Part shown: positions 1 to 5,860 of the stretch, piece by piece
Layout: each line of letters opens with the position of its first letter
How positions within the stretch are numbered: the stretch's first letter is position 1
Assembly (NCBI GenBank): GCA_023419055.1
Contig: JAEZYO010001047.1
Location: 1-5,860 of the forward strand
Length of the DNA stretch: 5,860 bases
Source: Pseudomonadota bacterium
Lineage (GTDB): Bacteria; Myxococcota; Polyangia; Polyangiales; Polyangiaceae
Reading direction: 5' to 3'
Notes under the pieces: generated by a model
Databases searched by the model: none
Seen by the model: the letters and a program-made list of their open reading frames with translations, nothing else
What the model was told of the DNA's origin: nothing
Position numbers and translations under genes: made by a program

Positions 1-1
1 C

Positions 2-907
2 CGCGTGCGCGTGCTCGTCGTGACGGCGGGCAACACGTACCTCGAGGCCGCGCTGCTGCTCGACGAGTACCTGGACGTGAACCTGATCGCTCCAGCGGCG
101 TACCCGCCGCGTGAAGCGTACGACGTCACCATCTTCGACGGCGTCGCTCCCGCCCCCGCGAAGCACACGGGTTCGCTCCTCTACCTCGATCCGCCGGTCG
201 CGGGTTCACCCGTCAAGATCGACGGCGATCTCGAGGATTTCGGCTTCGACACCTGGGACAAGAAGCACCCGATCCTGCGCTTCTCGGCCATGGGCGACAT
301 CCAGGTCTCGGCGGGCCACGCGTTCAAGGTGGAGCCGCCCGATCAGGTGATCGGCGCGAGTGACGAGGGGCCCATCCTGGTCGGTGGCACGCGCGCGGGG
401 ACGCGCTTCATCGCGCTCGGGTTCGATCCGCGCCGCAGCGATTTCGTATTGCGCGTCGCGTGGCCGCTCTTCGTGCTCGGCAGCATTCAGTACTTCGTCG
501 AAGAGGACACGAGCTACCTCTCCTCGTACACGACCGGCGAGGTGTGGCGCATCCCGGCGCCTGCCGCGACCGAGTCGGCGAAGCTCGTCGATCCTTCGGG
601 CGGTGAGCACGTGGTGCCGGTGAAGGAAGGGCGCGCGGCGCACTTCGGCTCCGAAGCGGGGATCTACAAGCTCCTCGCCGGCACCGGGTCGACCGAGGGC
701 GCGCTCGAGTTCGCCGCGAACTTGTCCGACCTCGAGGAGAGCAAGATCACGCCGCAGAGCTCGCTCCAGATCGCGGGCGTGAAGGCCTCCGCGCCGAGCG
801 GGTTCGCCTCGGGGCCGCGCCGGGAGTACTGGATCCTGCTGCTCCTTGCGGCGATTGGTCTCAGCGTAATCGAGTGGTTCCTCTATCACCGTCGGGTGAC
901 CGTATGA
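2..907 (+). CDS. BatA-like VWA-family membrane protein, C-terminal part (5' end outside window)
   Basis: This is probably the C-terminal 300 or so residues of a BatA-like protein of the VWA-domain class. The frame is open from the first complete codon at base 2. The GTG at base 5 is unlikely to be the true start, because the text there (RVLVVTAGNTYLEAALL) resembles the middle of these proteins, just after the VWA domain. Full-length members usually have N-terminal membrane helices and a VWA domain, which would lie off the left edge. Counting from base 5, family-like features are GGTRAGTRFIALGFDPRRSD (127-146), a VAWPLFVL segment (151-158), a YTTGEVWRIP stretch (175-184), a small beta-rich domain ending AANLSDLEESKI (238-249), and a terminal membrane helix (276-292) followed by EWFLYHRRVTV. 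The last codons overlap the next gene by ATGA, so the two are probably translationally coupled. The family call is confident; the precise biochemical role is unknown, and a role in envelope maturation or stress with a MoxR ATPase is inferred from related operons. Confidence 0.82.
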   Translation, partial: RVRVLVVTAGNTYLEAALLLDEYLDVNLIAPAAYPPREAYDVTIFDGVAPAPAKHTGSLLYLDPPVAGSPVKIDGDLEDFGFDTWDKKHPILRFSAMGDIQVSAGHAFKVEPPDQVIGASDEGPILVGGTRAGTRFIALGFDPRRSDFVLRVAWPLFVLGSIQYFVEEDTSYLSSYTTGEVWRIPAPAATESAKLVDPSGGEHVVPVKEGRAAHFGSEAGIYKLLAGTGSTEGALEFAANLSDLEESKITPQSSLQIAGVKASAPSGFASGPRREYWILLLLAAIGLSVIEWFLYHRRVTV

Positions 908-3699
908 GCACGCGCGTGCGAAAGATCCTGTGGGGCGCGTTCATCGTCGGCACCGGCCTCATCCTGTACGCGCTCTTCCAGCGCTACGCGCTCGGCGCCA
1001 GCGCCGCGGATCTCGAGTGGACTCGCGACGGCATCATCTACCGGCTGCTCGCTCCGACGTGGTTCGGCGTGCTCCTGGTCACGCCGCTGCTCCTGTTCGG
1101 GCTCGGGCGCTCGCTCGCCGACTTGCCCTGGCAGCAGCGCGTCCTGTCGCTCCTGTTCAGGCTCGGCTTCCTCGCGCTCCTCTCGCTCGGCCTCGCGCGC
1201 CTGGTGCGCTCCGAGGAGACGCGCCGCATCGCGACCGTGGTGCTCGCGGACGTGAGCGACTCGGTGACCGACGAGGCGCTCGAAGACGCGCGCCGGCAGG
1301 TGGAGCGTGTGTACCGCGCGAAGGGCGAGGACGATCAGGTCAAGCTCGTCACCTTTGCCAAGCGGCCGCGCCTGGTCTCGATCGAGAAGAACGGCGACCT
1401 CTCCATCCCGAGCGTCGCCGAGCTCCGGCACGCCCCGGTGGGACAGGCGAACGGACCCGGCGCGGGGAGCGATCTCGCCGCGGCGCTGCAGCTCGCGTAC
1501 GGCGTCTTCCCGCCGGGTTACCTGAAGCGAGCGCTCATCATGAGCGACGGCGTCGAGACCGAGGGTGACGTGCTCGCCGAAGCGGGACGCGCGCGCGGCT
1601 TCGGGGTGAAGCTCTACGCCGTGCCCTACCGCCGCCCGGCTCCGGCCGAAGTCGCGGTCGCTGGCCTGCGCTTGCCCGCGAAGGTGGACGTCGGGCAAAC
1701 CTTCGCCGTCACCGCGGACGTGCACGCGAGCCGCGCCGCCAAGGTGCGGACGCGCCTCTATCAAGGCGAGGCTTTGAACGGCCTCGACGGCGTGCGCGAG
1801 ATCGAGCTCGAGCCGGGCAAGAACGAGATCGAGTTCAAGAGCGTGGTGCGCGTGGGTGGCGAGGTCACCTACCAGCTCGCGCTCGAGCCGCTCGGCCCGG
1901 ACAAGTTCAAGGACAACAACGGCTACAGCGCGACGCTCGACGTGCCGGGTCGCCCGGCGGTGCTCTACGTGGAGGGCCAGCCCCAACGCGCGACCTACCT
2001 CGCGGGCGCGCTCGGCGCGCAGCAGTTCGACGTCGACGTGCGGACCGCCGCGGCGTTCCCCGCCTCGCTCAAGGAGCTCGAGCGCTACGACTTCGTGGTC
2101 GTCTCGGACATCCCGCGTGAGGCGCTGAACCCCGCCGGGCAGGAGCTCATCGAGCGCTACGTGCGCGACCTCGGCGGCGGCTTCCTGTTCGCGGGCGGCG
2201 AGGCCGGCTACGGCCTCGGCGGCTGGGCGCACACGACGATCGAGCGCCTCTTGCCGGTGCGCATGGACGCCGAGCGCAGGAAAGAGATGCCCGACGTCGC
2301 CATGGTGCTCGTCATCGACCGCTCGGGCTCGATGACCGGCTTGCCCATGGAGATGGCGAAGGCGGCGTGCATCGCGACGCTCGGTACCCTGCAGGGTGAC
2401 GACTTGATCGAGGTGGTCGCGTTCGACTCCTCGCCCACGCGCTACGTGAAGCTCCAGCCTTCGCGCTACAGGAGCCGCATCCAGAACGACGTCGCGCGCA
2501 TCCAGCCGGGCGGCGGCACCACGATCTTCTCCGCGCTCGACATGGCGTACCAGGATCTCTCGGTGGTCCAGGCGCGCAAGAAGCACGTCGTGCTCCTCAC
2601 GGACGGCCAGGATCCCACGCCCGGCCTGCGCGACCTCGTGCAGGCCATGCTCGGCGAGGCCATCACCGTCACCACGGTCGGGCTCGGCGAAGGCGTGAAC
2701 CACGAGCTCTTGCGCAGCCTCTCGGACGCGGGCGGCGGGCGTTACCACCACGTGCCCGATCCGAACAACCTGCCCCGCATCTTCACGCGCGAGACCGAGA
2801 TCATCGCGCAGCAGGCGGCGGTCGACGAGTGGTTCCCGGTCGAGCAGGTCGGCTCGGCGGACTTCCTCAAGGGCATCGCGGTCGGCGCGGCGCCGCTCCT
2901 CCACGGCTACGTCGCGACGCAGCTCAAGCCCGCTCCGGCGCAGCTCATCCTGCAGAGTGACCGCGGCGATCCCATCCTCGCGCGCTGGCGCTCCGGCCTC
3001 GGCTGGGCGCTCGCCTGGACCAGCGACGTGAAGAATCACTGGTCCGTCGACTGGCTGCGCTGGTCCGGCTTCCCCAAGTTCTGGGGGCAGCTCGTGCGCG
3101 AGCACATGCGCGTCAAGCGCCGCCGTGAGCTCGACATGCGCACGGAGGTCATCGGCTCGCACGTGAAGGCGACCGTCGACGCCTTCACCGCCGACGAGCG
3201 CTTCGACAACGGCCTCGAGTCGAAGCTCATCGTGGCGAGCGCCGGCGAGAAGGGCGAACGGCGCGAGGTCCCGATGAAGCAGATCGCTCCGGGTCGCTAC
3301 GAAGCCGACTTCGACCTCGACAAGTTCGGCGCCTTCACCCTCCGCGCCGAGCACGCGCGCCGCGACGAGAACGGCGCGCTCAAGCCCTTCGCCTCGAGCT
3401 TCGGCCACGTCTCGAACCCGTACCCGCGCGAATACGCGAGCTTCGAGCCCGACGTCGATCGCCTGCGCCGCGCGGCGCTCGCCGGCGGCGGCATGCTCGA
3501 TCCCGACCCGAAGGTGCTGTTCGATCCGGGCTCGGAGAAAATCGTGCGCTACGCGGACCTCTGGTCCCGCTTCGTGCTCGCCTCACTCGTCTTCTTCCTG
3601 CTCGACCTCCTGGTGCGCCGGATCCGGATCTTCGATCGCAAGCTCGTGGCTCCCCGCGCGCGCTCTTCGGTTCGCCCGCCGCCCATGACGCGGGCCTGA
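904..3699 (+). CDS. Membrane protein with two VWA domains flanking a glutamine-amidotransferase-like domain
   Basis: A 931-residue protein. The ATG at 904 is preferred over an in-frame upstream start at 874 because it forms ATGA with the previous stop and has a weak GGTGA ribosome site 4 bases ahead. Three N-terminal hydrophobic helices lie at about 8-28, 52-69 and 80-101. VWA domain 1 follows (about 112-250) with MIDAS residues D116-x-S118-x-S120, S189 in the Thr position and D215. Next come a beta-rich linker (about 250-345) and a class I glutamine-amidotransferase-like fold (about 350-450; VLYVEG, GGGFLFAGGEAGYG) that contains no cysteine and so cannot be a normal amidotransferase. VWA domain 2 (about 465-640) has D472-x-S474-x-S476, T539 and D567. 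A C-terminal helix (889-908) is followed by an Arg/Lys-rich tail. Both metal sites look intact, suggesting divalent-metal-dependent protein binding. Four helices and the positive C-terminus suggest that the large middle part is periplasmic (inference). It probably acts with the upstream BatA-like protein; its molecular partner is unknown. Confidence 0.9.
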   Translation: MSTRVRKILWGAFIVGTGLILYALFQRYALGASAADLEWTRDGIIYRLLAPTWFGVLLVTPLLLFGLGRSLADLPWQQRVLSLLFRLGFLALLSLGLARLVRSEETRRIATVVLADVSDSVTDEALEDARRQVERVYRAKGEDDQVKLVTFAKRPRLVSIEKNGDLSIPSVAELRHAPVGQANGPGAGSDLAAALQLAYGVFPPGYLKRALIMSDGVETEGDVLAEAGRARGFGVKLYAVPYRRPAPAEVAVAGLRLPAKVDVGQTFAVTADVHASRAAKVRTRLYQGEALNGLDGVREIELEPGKNEIEFKSVVRVGGEVTYQLALEPLGPDKFKDNNGYSATLDVPGRPAVLYVEGQPQRATYLAGALGAQQFDVDVRTAAAFPASLKELERYDFVVVSDIPREALNPAGQELIERYVRDLGGGFLFAGGEAGYGLGGWAHTTIERLLPVRMDAERRKEMPDVAMVLVIDRSGSMTGLPMEMAKAACIATLGTLQGDDLIEVVAFDSSPTRYVKLQPSRYRSRIQNDVARIQPGGGTTIFSALDMAYQDLSVVQARKKHVVLLTDGQDPTPGLRDLVQAMLGEAITVTTVGLGEGVNHELLRSLSDAGGGRYHHVPDPNNLPRIFTRETEIIAQQAAVDEWFPVEQVGSADFLKGIAVGAAPLLHGYVATQLKPAPAQLILQSDRGDPILARWRSGLGWALAWTSDVKNHWSVDWLRWSGFPKFWGQLVREHMRVKRRRELDMRTEVIGSHVKATVDAFTADERFDNGLESKLIVASAGEKGERREVPMKQIAPGRYEADFDLDKFGAFTLRAEHARRDENGALKPFASSFGHVSNPYPREYASFEPDVDRLRRAALAGGGMLDPDPKVLFDPGSEKIVRYADLWSRFVLASLVFFLLDLLVRRIRIFDRKLVAPRARSSVRPPPMTRA

Positions 3700-3704
3700 A
3701 CGCC

Positions 3705-4211
3705 GTGCCGCGTGTCCCGGAGCGCCTCGTGTGGGCGGTCGAAGCCCTCGCGCCTCGCCCCGGCGATCGCGTGCTCGAAATCGGCTGCGGTAACGGCGTC
3801 GCCGCGGAGCTCGCGCTCTCGAAGCACCCGACGGTCGAGCTGACCGCTATCGATCGCTCCGCCACGGCGGTGGCGGCTTCGAAGAAGAGGCTCGCGCCGT
3901 TCATCCAAGAGGGGCGCGCCGAAGTGCTTCACGCGGAGGTCGCGAAGTTCTCGTCACGAGCCAAGTTTCATCGCGCCTTGGCGATCAACGTGAACTCGTT
4001 CTGGCTGGACGCGGCGGACGATCTCGAAGCGCTCTCACGGCTGCTCGCGCCGGGTGGCACGCTGCTGCTCGTGTTCGAGCCTCCTTCGGCGAGCAAGATC
4101 CCGGGGATCGCCGAGGCGTGCAGCGAGCAGCTGCGTGAACACGGGTTCGCGCGAGTCACGACGAGCCGACACGAGGCGATGGTGGCGGTGCGAGCGATCC
4201 GGCGACGTTGA
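3705..4211 (+). CDS. Class I SAM-dependent methyltransferase (short, 168 residues)
   Basis: A small Rossmann-fold methyltransferase of unknown substrate. The S-adenosylmethionine-binding motif I is VLEIGCGNG at 23-31, and the acidic residue ending beta strand 2 is D50 in TAIDRS. The strand-4 region is RALAINVNSFW (90-100), and LAPGGTLLLVFEPP (114-127) is the usual helix/strand-5 signature. At 168 residues it is essentially one minimal catalytic domain, with no added substrate-recognition domain visible. The start is GTG, 5 bases after the stop of the double-VWA gene. No Shine-Dalgarno is visible in front of it, which fits translational coupling to that gene. An in-frame GTG at 3729 is a possible alternative, but it would remove the N-terminal PERLVW segment. 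The gene is likely the last in the VWA operon, since a 92-base gap follows. The fold is confident; the target (protein, small molecule or nucleic acid) cannot be told. Confidence 0.85.
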   Translation: MPRVPERLVWAVEALAPRPGDRVLEIGCGNGVAAELALSKHPTVELTAIDRSATAVAASKKRLAPFIQEGRAEVLHAEVAKFSSRAKFHRALAINVNSFWLDAADDLEALSRLLAPGGTLLLVFEPPSASKIPGIAEACSEQLREHGFARVTTSRHEAMVAVRAIRRR

Positions 4212-4303
4212 ACCTCCCCGTTTCTCTGCCGAGAGCGTCCGACGAAGCGCCTCGCTTGCGCGTAGCGAATGATCGTGATTGGGGTGGGGCGAGGAGAGGG
4301 AAG
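4212..4303 (+). promoter_or_regulatory. Intergenic gap with strong ribosome-binding site before the coiled-coil gene
   Basis: This 92-base gap separates the methyltransferase stop from the ATG of the next gene. A purine-rich tract at 4291-4300 contains AGGAG at 4292-4296, with 7 bases to the ATG at 4304. That is the best Shine-Dalgarno on the plus strand of the window, and it decides the start of the downstream gene. The frame is open back to a TTG at 4208, but the extra 32 residues would be Arg/Pro-rich and unlike the rest of the protein, and no ribosome site precedes that TTG. I see no convincing -35/-10 pair and no terminator with a T-run, so it is unclear whether the downstream gene has its own promoter. 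Confidence 0.6.
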
Positions 4304-5113
4304 ATGGATGACCTGAGCATCAAGATACTGACGCCGCTCGTAGCTGCCCTCATCGCGGCCGCGGGAGCGTGGCTCGTCGAGCGCACCCGACGTCAGAACG
4401 CGCTCGACTTGGCGGTCGCCGGTCATCGCCTGAGCGATGCGCAGAAAATCGTGGAGGCCAATCAGCGCGTCGAAGTTGCCCGTCAGGAGCACCTCCGCGC
4501 TCTCGTGAAGCTCGAGAACCAGCACGTCCTCGACCTGCAGAAGAAGGAGCGCGAGATCCTTCAGCAGCTCGCCGCGGGCTACGCCAAGGACTTGAGAGAC
4601 AAACGCGCGGACGTGTATCAAAAGCTTTGGGTGCTACTCGAGCCGTTCGCCCTTTTTCATCCGAAGGACGACGTCACCTACGCCATAGTGGCCGAGCTCG
4701 GGGTCGAGCTGCGAAAATGGTACTTCTCGATCGGCGGACTGCTGTTGTCGACCGACGCGCGCAAAGCGTACTTCGAGCTGCAAGACGCGGTGGTCGAAGT
4801 GCTGCGCGACGCAGAGAAGGACGGTAGGGGAGCCACAATCACCCTGCGCGGCAAACAGCAGACGTGGACACTCGGCGAATTCACGAAGCTCGAGGACCGC
4901 AAGGACTGGACGCCCGAAGAAAGGGCGACGCGCGACTACGTGCAGGTGAGGAAGAGGACGAGCACGCTGCGGTCGACTCTGTGTGACGATCTCGGCAGCC
5001 GCGCGCAGCCCTTGATCTCGGAGCGACCAGCGAACCCCGCCGCCAAGGACGACTCCGCTGCGCCCCGAAGCGAGCCGCTCGGGGCTGAGTCCGGAGTGAG
5101 GGCAGCGTCCTAG
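4304..5113 (+). CDS. Hypothetical membrane-anchored coiled-coil protein
   Basis: A 269-residue protein that I cannot assign to a named family. It starts at the ATG at 4304, behind AGGAG. One hydrophobic helix lies at about 7-25 (ILTPLVAALIAAAGAWLV) and is followed at once by ERTRRQ, so the bulk is probably cytoplasmic by the positive-inside rule. Residues about 26-98 are charged and heptad-like, rich in Gln, Glu, Leu and Lys, and predict a coiled coil. A soluble, mainly helical domain follows (about 99-232), with KRADVYQKLWVLLEPFALFH at about 100-119, an aromatic RKWYFSIGGLLLS motif (137-149) and a conserved-looking RKRTSTLRSTLCDDLGSR stretch (216-233). The last 35 or so residues are Pro/Ala/Ser-rich and probably disordered. 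It is separated from the upstream operon by 92 bases, and its stop lies 13 bases from a convergent gene. The line 4621-4680 has 32 of 60 G+C against 48 of 60 at 2161-2220 in the VWA gene, a hint of different ancestry. No catalytic motif is visible. Confidence 0.75.
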   Translation: MDDLSIKILTPLVAALIAAAGAWLVERTRRQNALDLAVAGHRLSDAQKIVEANQRVEVARQEHLRALVKLENQHVLDLQKKEREILQQLAAGYAKDLRDKRADVYQKLWVLLEPFALFHPKDDVTYAIVAELGVELRKWYFSIGGLLLSTDARKAYFELQDAVVEVLRDAEKDGRGATITLRGKQQTWTLGEFTKLEDRKDWTPEERATRDYVQVRKRTSTLRSTLCDDLGSRAQPLISERPANPAAKDDSAAPRSEPLGAESGVRAAS

Positions 5114-5126
5114 TCCGCCAACTCTT

Positions 5127-5675
5127 TCACTGCGGCGCGCGGGAGCGCCGGGTGAGCTCGAGAGCGAGCTCGCGGAGGAGCTCGTCGGACTCGAGCATGA
5201 TGCCGGCCACCGTGACTCTGCCGGACTCGGTCGCGAGGTAGAGCAAGCGCTGACCTTGAATCGTGACGAGCTCGACTCCCTGGATCGAGGAGTAGGGCAC
5301 GACGCGTACCTGCTTCGACCAGCGTGATGGGACGGACAACGCCTGCTCGTCGAGGACCAGGTGCGTCTCGCGCAACGCTCGAGAGGCAAGCGCCCCGAGC
5401 GCGGCCAGTACGAAGCAAGCCGAGAGCGCGGCGAAGACCCAATAGAAGACGGTGGCGCCGTCGACGTCGAGCTCGATCACTCGGTTGATGACGAGCCCTC
5501 GTTGATTGTCGAGCCCTCGATAGACGAAGAAGGCGAGGCAGGCTCCGAAGAACGAGATGCCGAGCAGCATCGGCAGCGCTCGGGGCGTGTAGCGGTAGCG
5601 CACCACTCCGCTCGGATTCGGACTTTCGTTGGACAAGGTGGTGGAAGCTCCCGTGGACCCGGAGCGATCTCGCAC
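5127..5675 (-). CDS. Two-helix membrane protein with PH-like C-terminal domain
   Basis: A 182-residue hypothetical membrane protein. Two hydrophobic segments at about 34-53 (ALPMLLGISFFGACLAFFVY) and 75-98 flank a 20-residue loop. The C-terminal part (about 103-175) has alternating short strands (THLVLDEQALSV, VRVVPYSSIQGVEL, RLLYLATESGRVTV) and a final amphipathic helix (ESDELLRELALELTRR). This resembles the bacterial PH-like domains found after membrane helices, but the match is by pattern only. The chosen GTG at 5675 has GGAG with 7 bases spacing; both sit inside a perfect hairpin. The first 23 or so residues are Ser/Thr/Pro-rich and could be an over-extension. TTG at 5636 (GGGAG about 11 bases ahead) or GTG at 5606 are shorter alternatives, both still upstream of the first helix. 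It converges on the coiled-coil gene with 13 bases between stops and follows the partial gene at the right edge by 29 bases, so the latter two may form an operon. Function unknown. Confidence 0.75.
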   Translation of the reverse strand: MRDRSGSTGASTTLSNESPNPSGVVRYRYTPRALPMLLGISFFGACLAFFVYRGLDNQRGLVINRVIELDVDGATVFYWVFAALSACFVLAALGALASRALRETHLVLDEQALSVPSRWSKQVRVVPYSSIQGVELVTIQGQRLLYLATESGRVTVAGIMLESDELLRELALELTRRSRAPQ

Positions 5676-5690
5676 GCGATCGCTCCGGGT
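5657..5690 (-). promoter_or_regulatory. Perfect 13-bp inverted repeat covering the ribosome site and GTG start
   Basis: ACCCGGAGCGATC at 5657-5669 and GATCGCTCCGGGT at 5678-5690 are exact reverse complements, separated by 8 bases. Read on the minus strand, the first arm contains GGAG (the ribosome site), the loop is GCGTGCGA with the GTG start codon, and the second arm falls in codons 3-7. Folded, the messenger RNA would sequester the ribosome site and expose the start codon in the loop. It could instead be a protein-binding operator, or a terminator of the upstream minus-strand gene, whose stop lies 14 bases away. Against a terminator, no U-run follows the stem on the minus strand (the next bases are CCACGG), and only TTTA flanks it on the plus strand. 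Confidence 0.6.
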
Positions 5691-5704
5691 TTAGTCAATC
5701 TACT

Positions 5705-5860
5705 TCAATCCTCCGGCGTGGTCTCCGGATCGTCGCTCGCCGTGTCCTCTTGCCGCGAGCGCGGGAAGAAGCTCCAGACACGGCGGCGATCTTGCGGGAA
5801 CAGGACGCCGAGCGCTGCGCGGTTCCTGTGCAGCTGACGCACGAGGTTCGTGCGCGCGAG
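5705..5860 (-). CDS. Hypothetical protein, C-terminal end (start outside window)
   Basis: An open frame enters from the right edge at base 5860 and runs 51 codons to a TGA at 5707-5705, with no start codon needed inside the window. It reads LARTNLVRQLHRNRAALGVL followed by FPQDRRRVWSFFPRSRQ and ends in an acidic tail, EDTASDDPETTPED. The basic amphipathic helix followed by an acidic, Pro/Thr-containing disordered tail looks like a genuine protein C-terminus, and the codon use is GC-rich at third positions like its neighbours. I do not recognise the family. It is co-directional with the PH-like membrane protein gene that starts 29 bases after it, so the two may be co-transcribed. The plus-strand open frame over the same bases has a less protein-like composition and is taken as a shadow. 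Confidence 0.6.
   Translation of the reverse strand, partial: LARTNLVRQLHRNRAALGVLFPQDRRRVWSFFPRSRQEDTASDDPETTPED

Noticed and set aside
206..889. Minus-strand open frame opposite the BatA-like gene
   Set aside because: Low-complexity Arg/Glu-rich product with no recognisable motifs. The plus strand carries a convincing family signature and a terminal membrane helix.
3282..3294. Exact copy of the hairpin arm GATCGCTCCGGGT inside the double-VWA gene
   Set aside because: Here it encodes Ile-Ala-Pro-Gly in normal codon use and has no inverted partner nearby. The shorter GATCGCTCC also occurs at 85-93 and 3852-3860, so this looks like codon bias rather than a dispersed repeat.
886..3408. Very long minus-strand open frame (about 840 codons) opposite the double-VWA gene
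   Set aside because: Its product is Arg/Glu/His/Ala-rich without domain motifs. Long antisense frames are expected opposite GC-rich coding sequence, and the plus-strand protein has clear VWA motifs.
4255..4285. Candidate promoter (TTGCGC at 4256-4261, TAGCGAAT at 4263-4270) before the coiled-coil gene
   Set aside because: The spacing between the two elements is wrong, and no acceptable -10 hexamer is found about 17 bases after the TTGCGC.
4208..4303. TTG-started extension of the coiled-coil protein by 32 residues
   Set aside because: No ribosome site precedes the TTG and the extension is not protein-like. The ATG at 4304 has an excellent AGGAG and is followed directly by a membrane helix.
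5063..5084. Possible stem-loop near the end of the coiled-coil gene (CCCCGAAGCG / CGCTCGGGG with a bulge)
   Set aside because: It is imperfect, lies within coding sequence about 27 bases before the stop, and is followed by CTGAGTCC with no T-run, so it does not qualify as an intrinsic terminator.
4634..5389. Minus-strand open frame spanning the coiled-coil gene and the PH-like gene
   Set aside because: It overlaps two better-supported genes in other frames. The translation is Ser/Arg-rich with no domain signal, and the 13-base convergent gap fits normal gene packing.
5361..5837. Plus-strand open frame across the right end
   Set aside because: The product is a shadow-like Arg/Ser/Glu mix. 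It runs antisense to the two-helix membrane protein and to the right-edge C-terminus, both of which read as real proteins.

Overview
The window is a GC-rich, gene-dense bacterial segment with almost no intergenic space. The very high third-position GC, the VWA gene pair and the lineage-type hypothetical membrane proteins suggest a large-genome deltaproteobacterium-like organism such as a myxobacterium (Polyangia). That assignment is an inference from style; no taxonomic marker is present.

Left part (1-4211, plus strand): a compact three-gene run. It begins with the 3' end of a BatA-like VWA-family membrane protein. That gene overlaps by ATGA a 931-residue membrane protein carrying two VWA domains around a cysteine-free glutamine-amidotransferase-like domain. 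A short class I SAM-dependent methyltransferase follows after 5 bases. The first two genes look like the distal part of a MoxR/DUF58/VWA ('Bat' or aerotolerance-type) operon, whose upstream genes would lie to the left of the window. Such operons are thought to pair an AAA+ ATPase with MIDAS-containing VWA proteins in envelope protein maturation or stress functions. The methyltransferase may simply be co-transcribed.

Middle (4212-5113, plus strand): a 92-base gap, then an unrecognised protein with an N-terminal membrane helix, a long coiled coil and a soluble domain. It has its own strong Shine-Dalgarno and visibly lower GC in its centre, so it is probably a separate transcription or translation unit.

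Right part (5114-5860, minus strand): two genes converge on the middle gene. One is a two-helix membrane protein with a PH-like C-terminal domain, ending 13 bases from the middle gene. Upstream of it is the 3' end of an unrecognised gene that runs off the right edge. Between them lies a perfect 13-bp inverted repeat. In the minus-strand transcript it would pair the ribosome-binding site of the membrane-protein gene and present its GTG start in the 8-base loop. This is the most distinctive non-coding signal here.

No RNA genes, mobile elements, CRISPR arrays or clear defence loci were seen. I do not see convincing evidence of a new multi-gene system. The best candidates for follow-up are the hairpin-covered start and the coiled-coil orphan.
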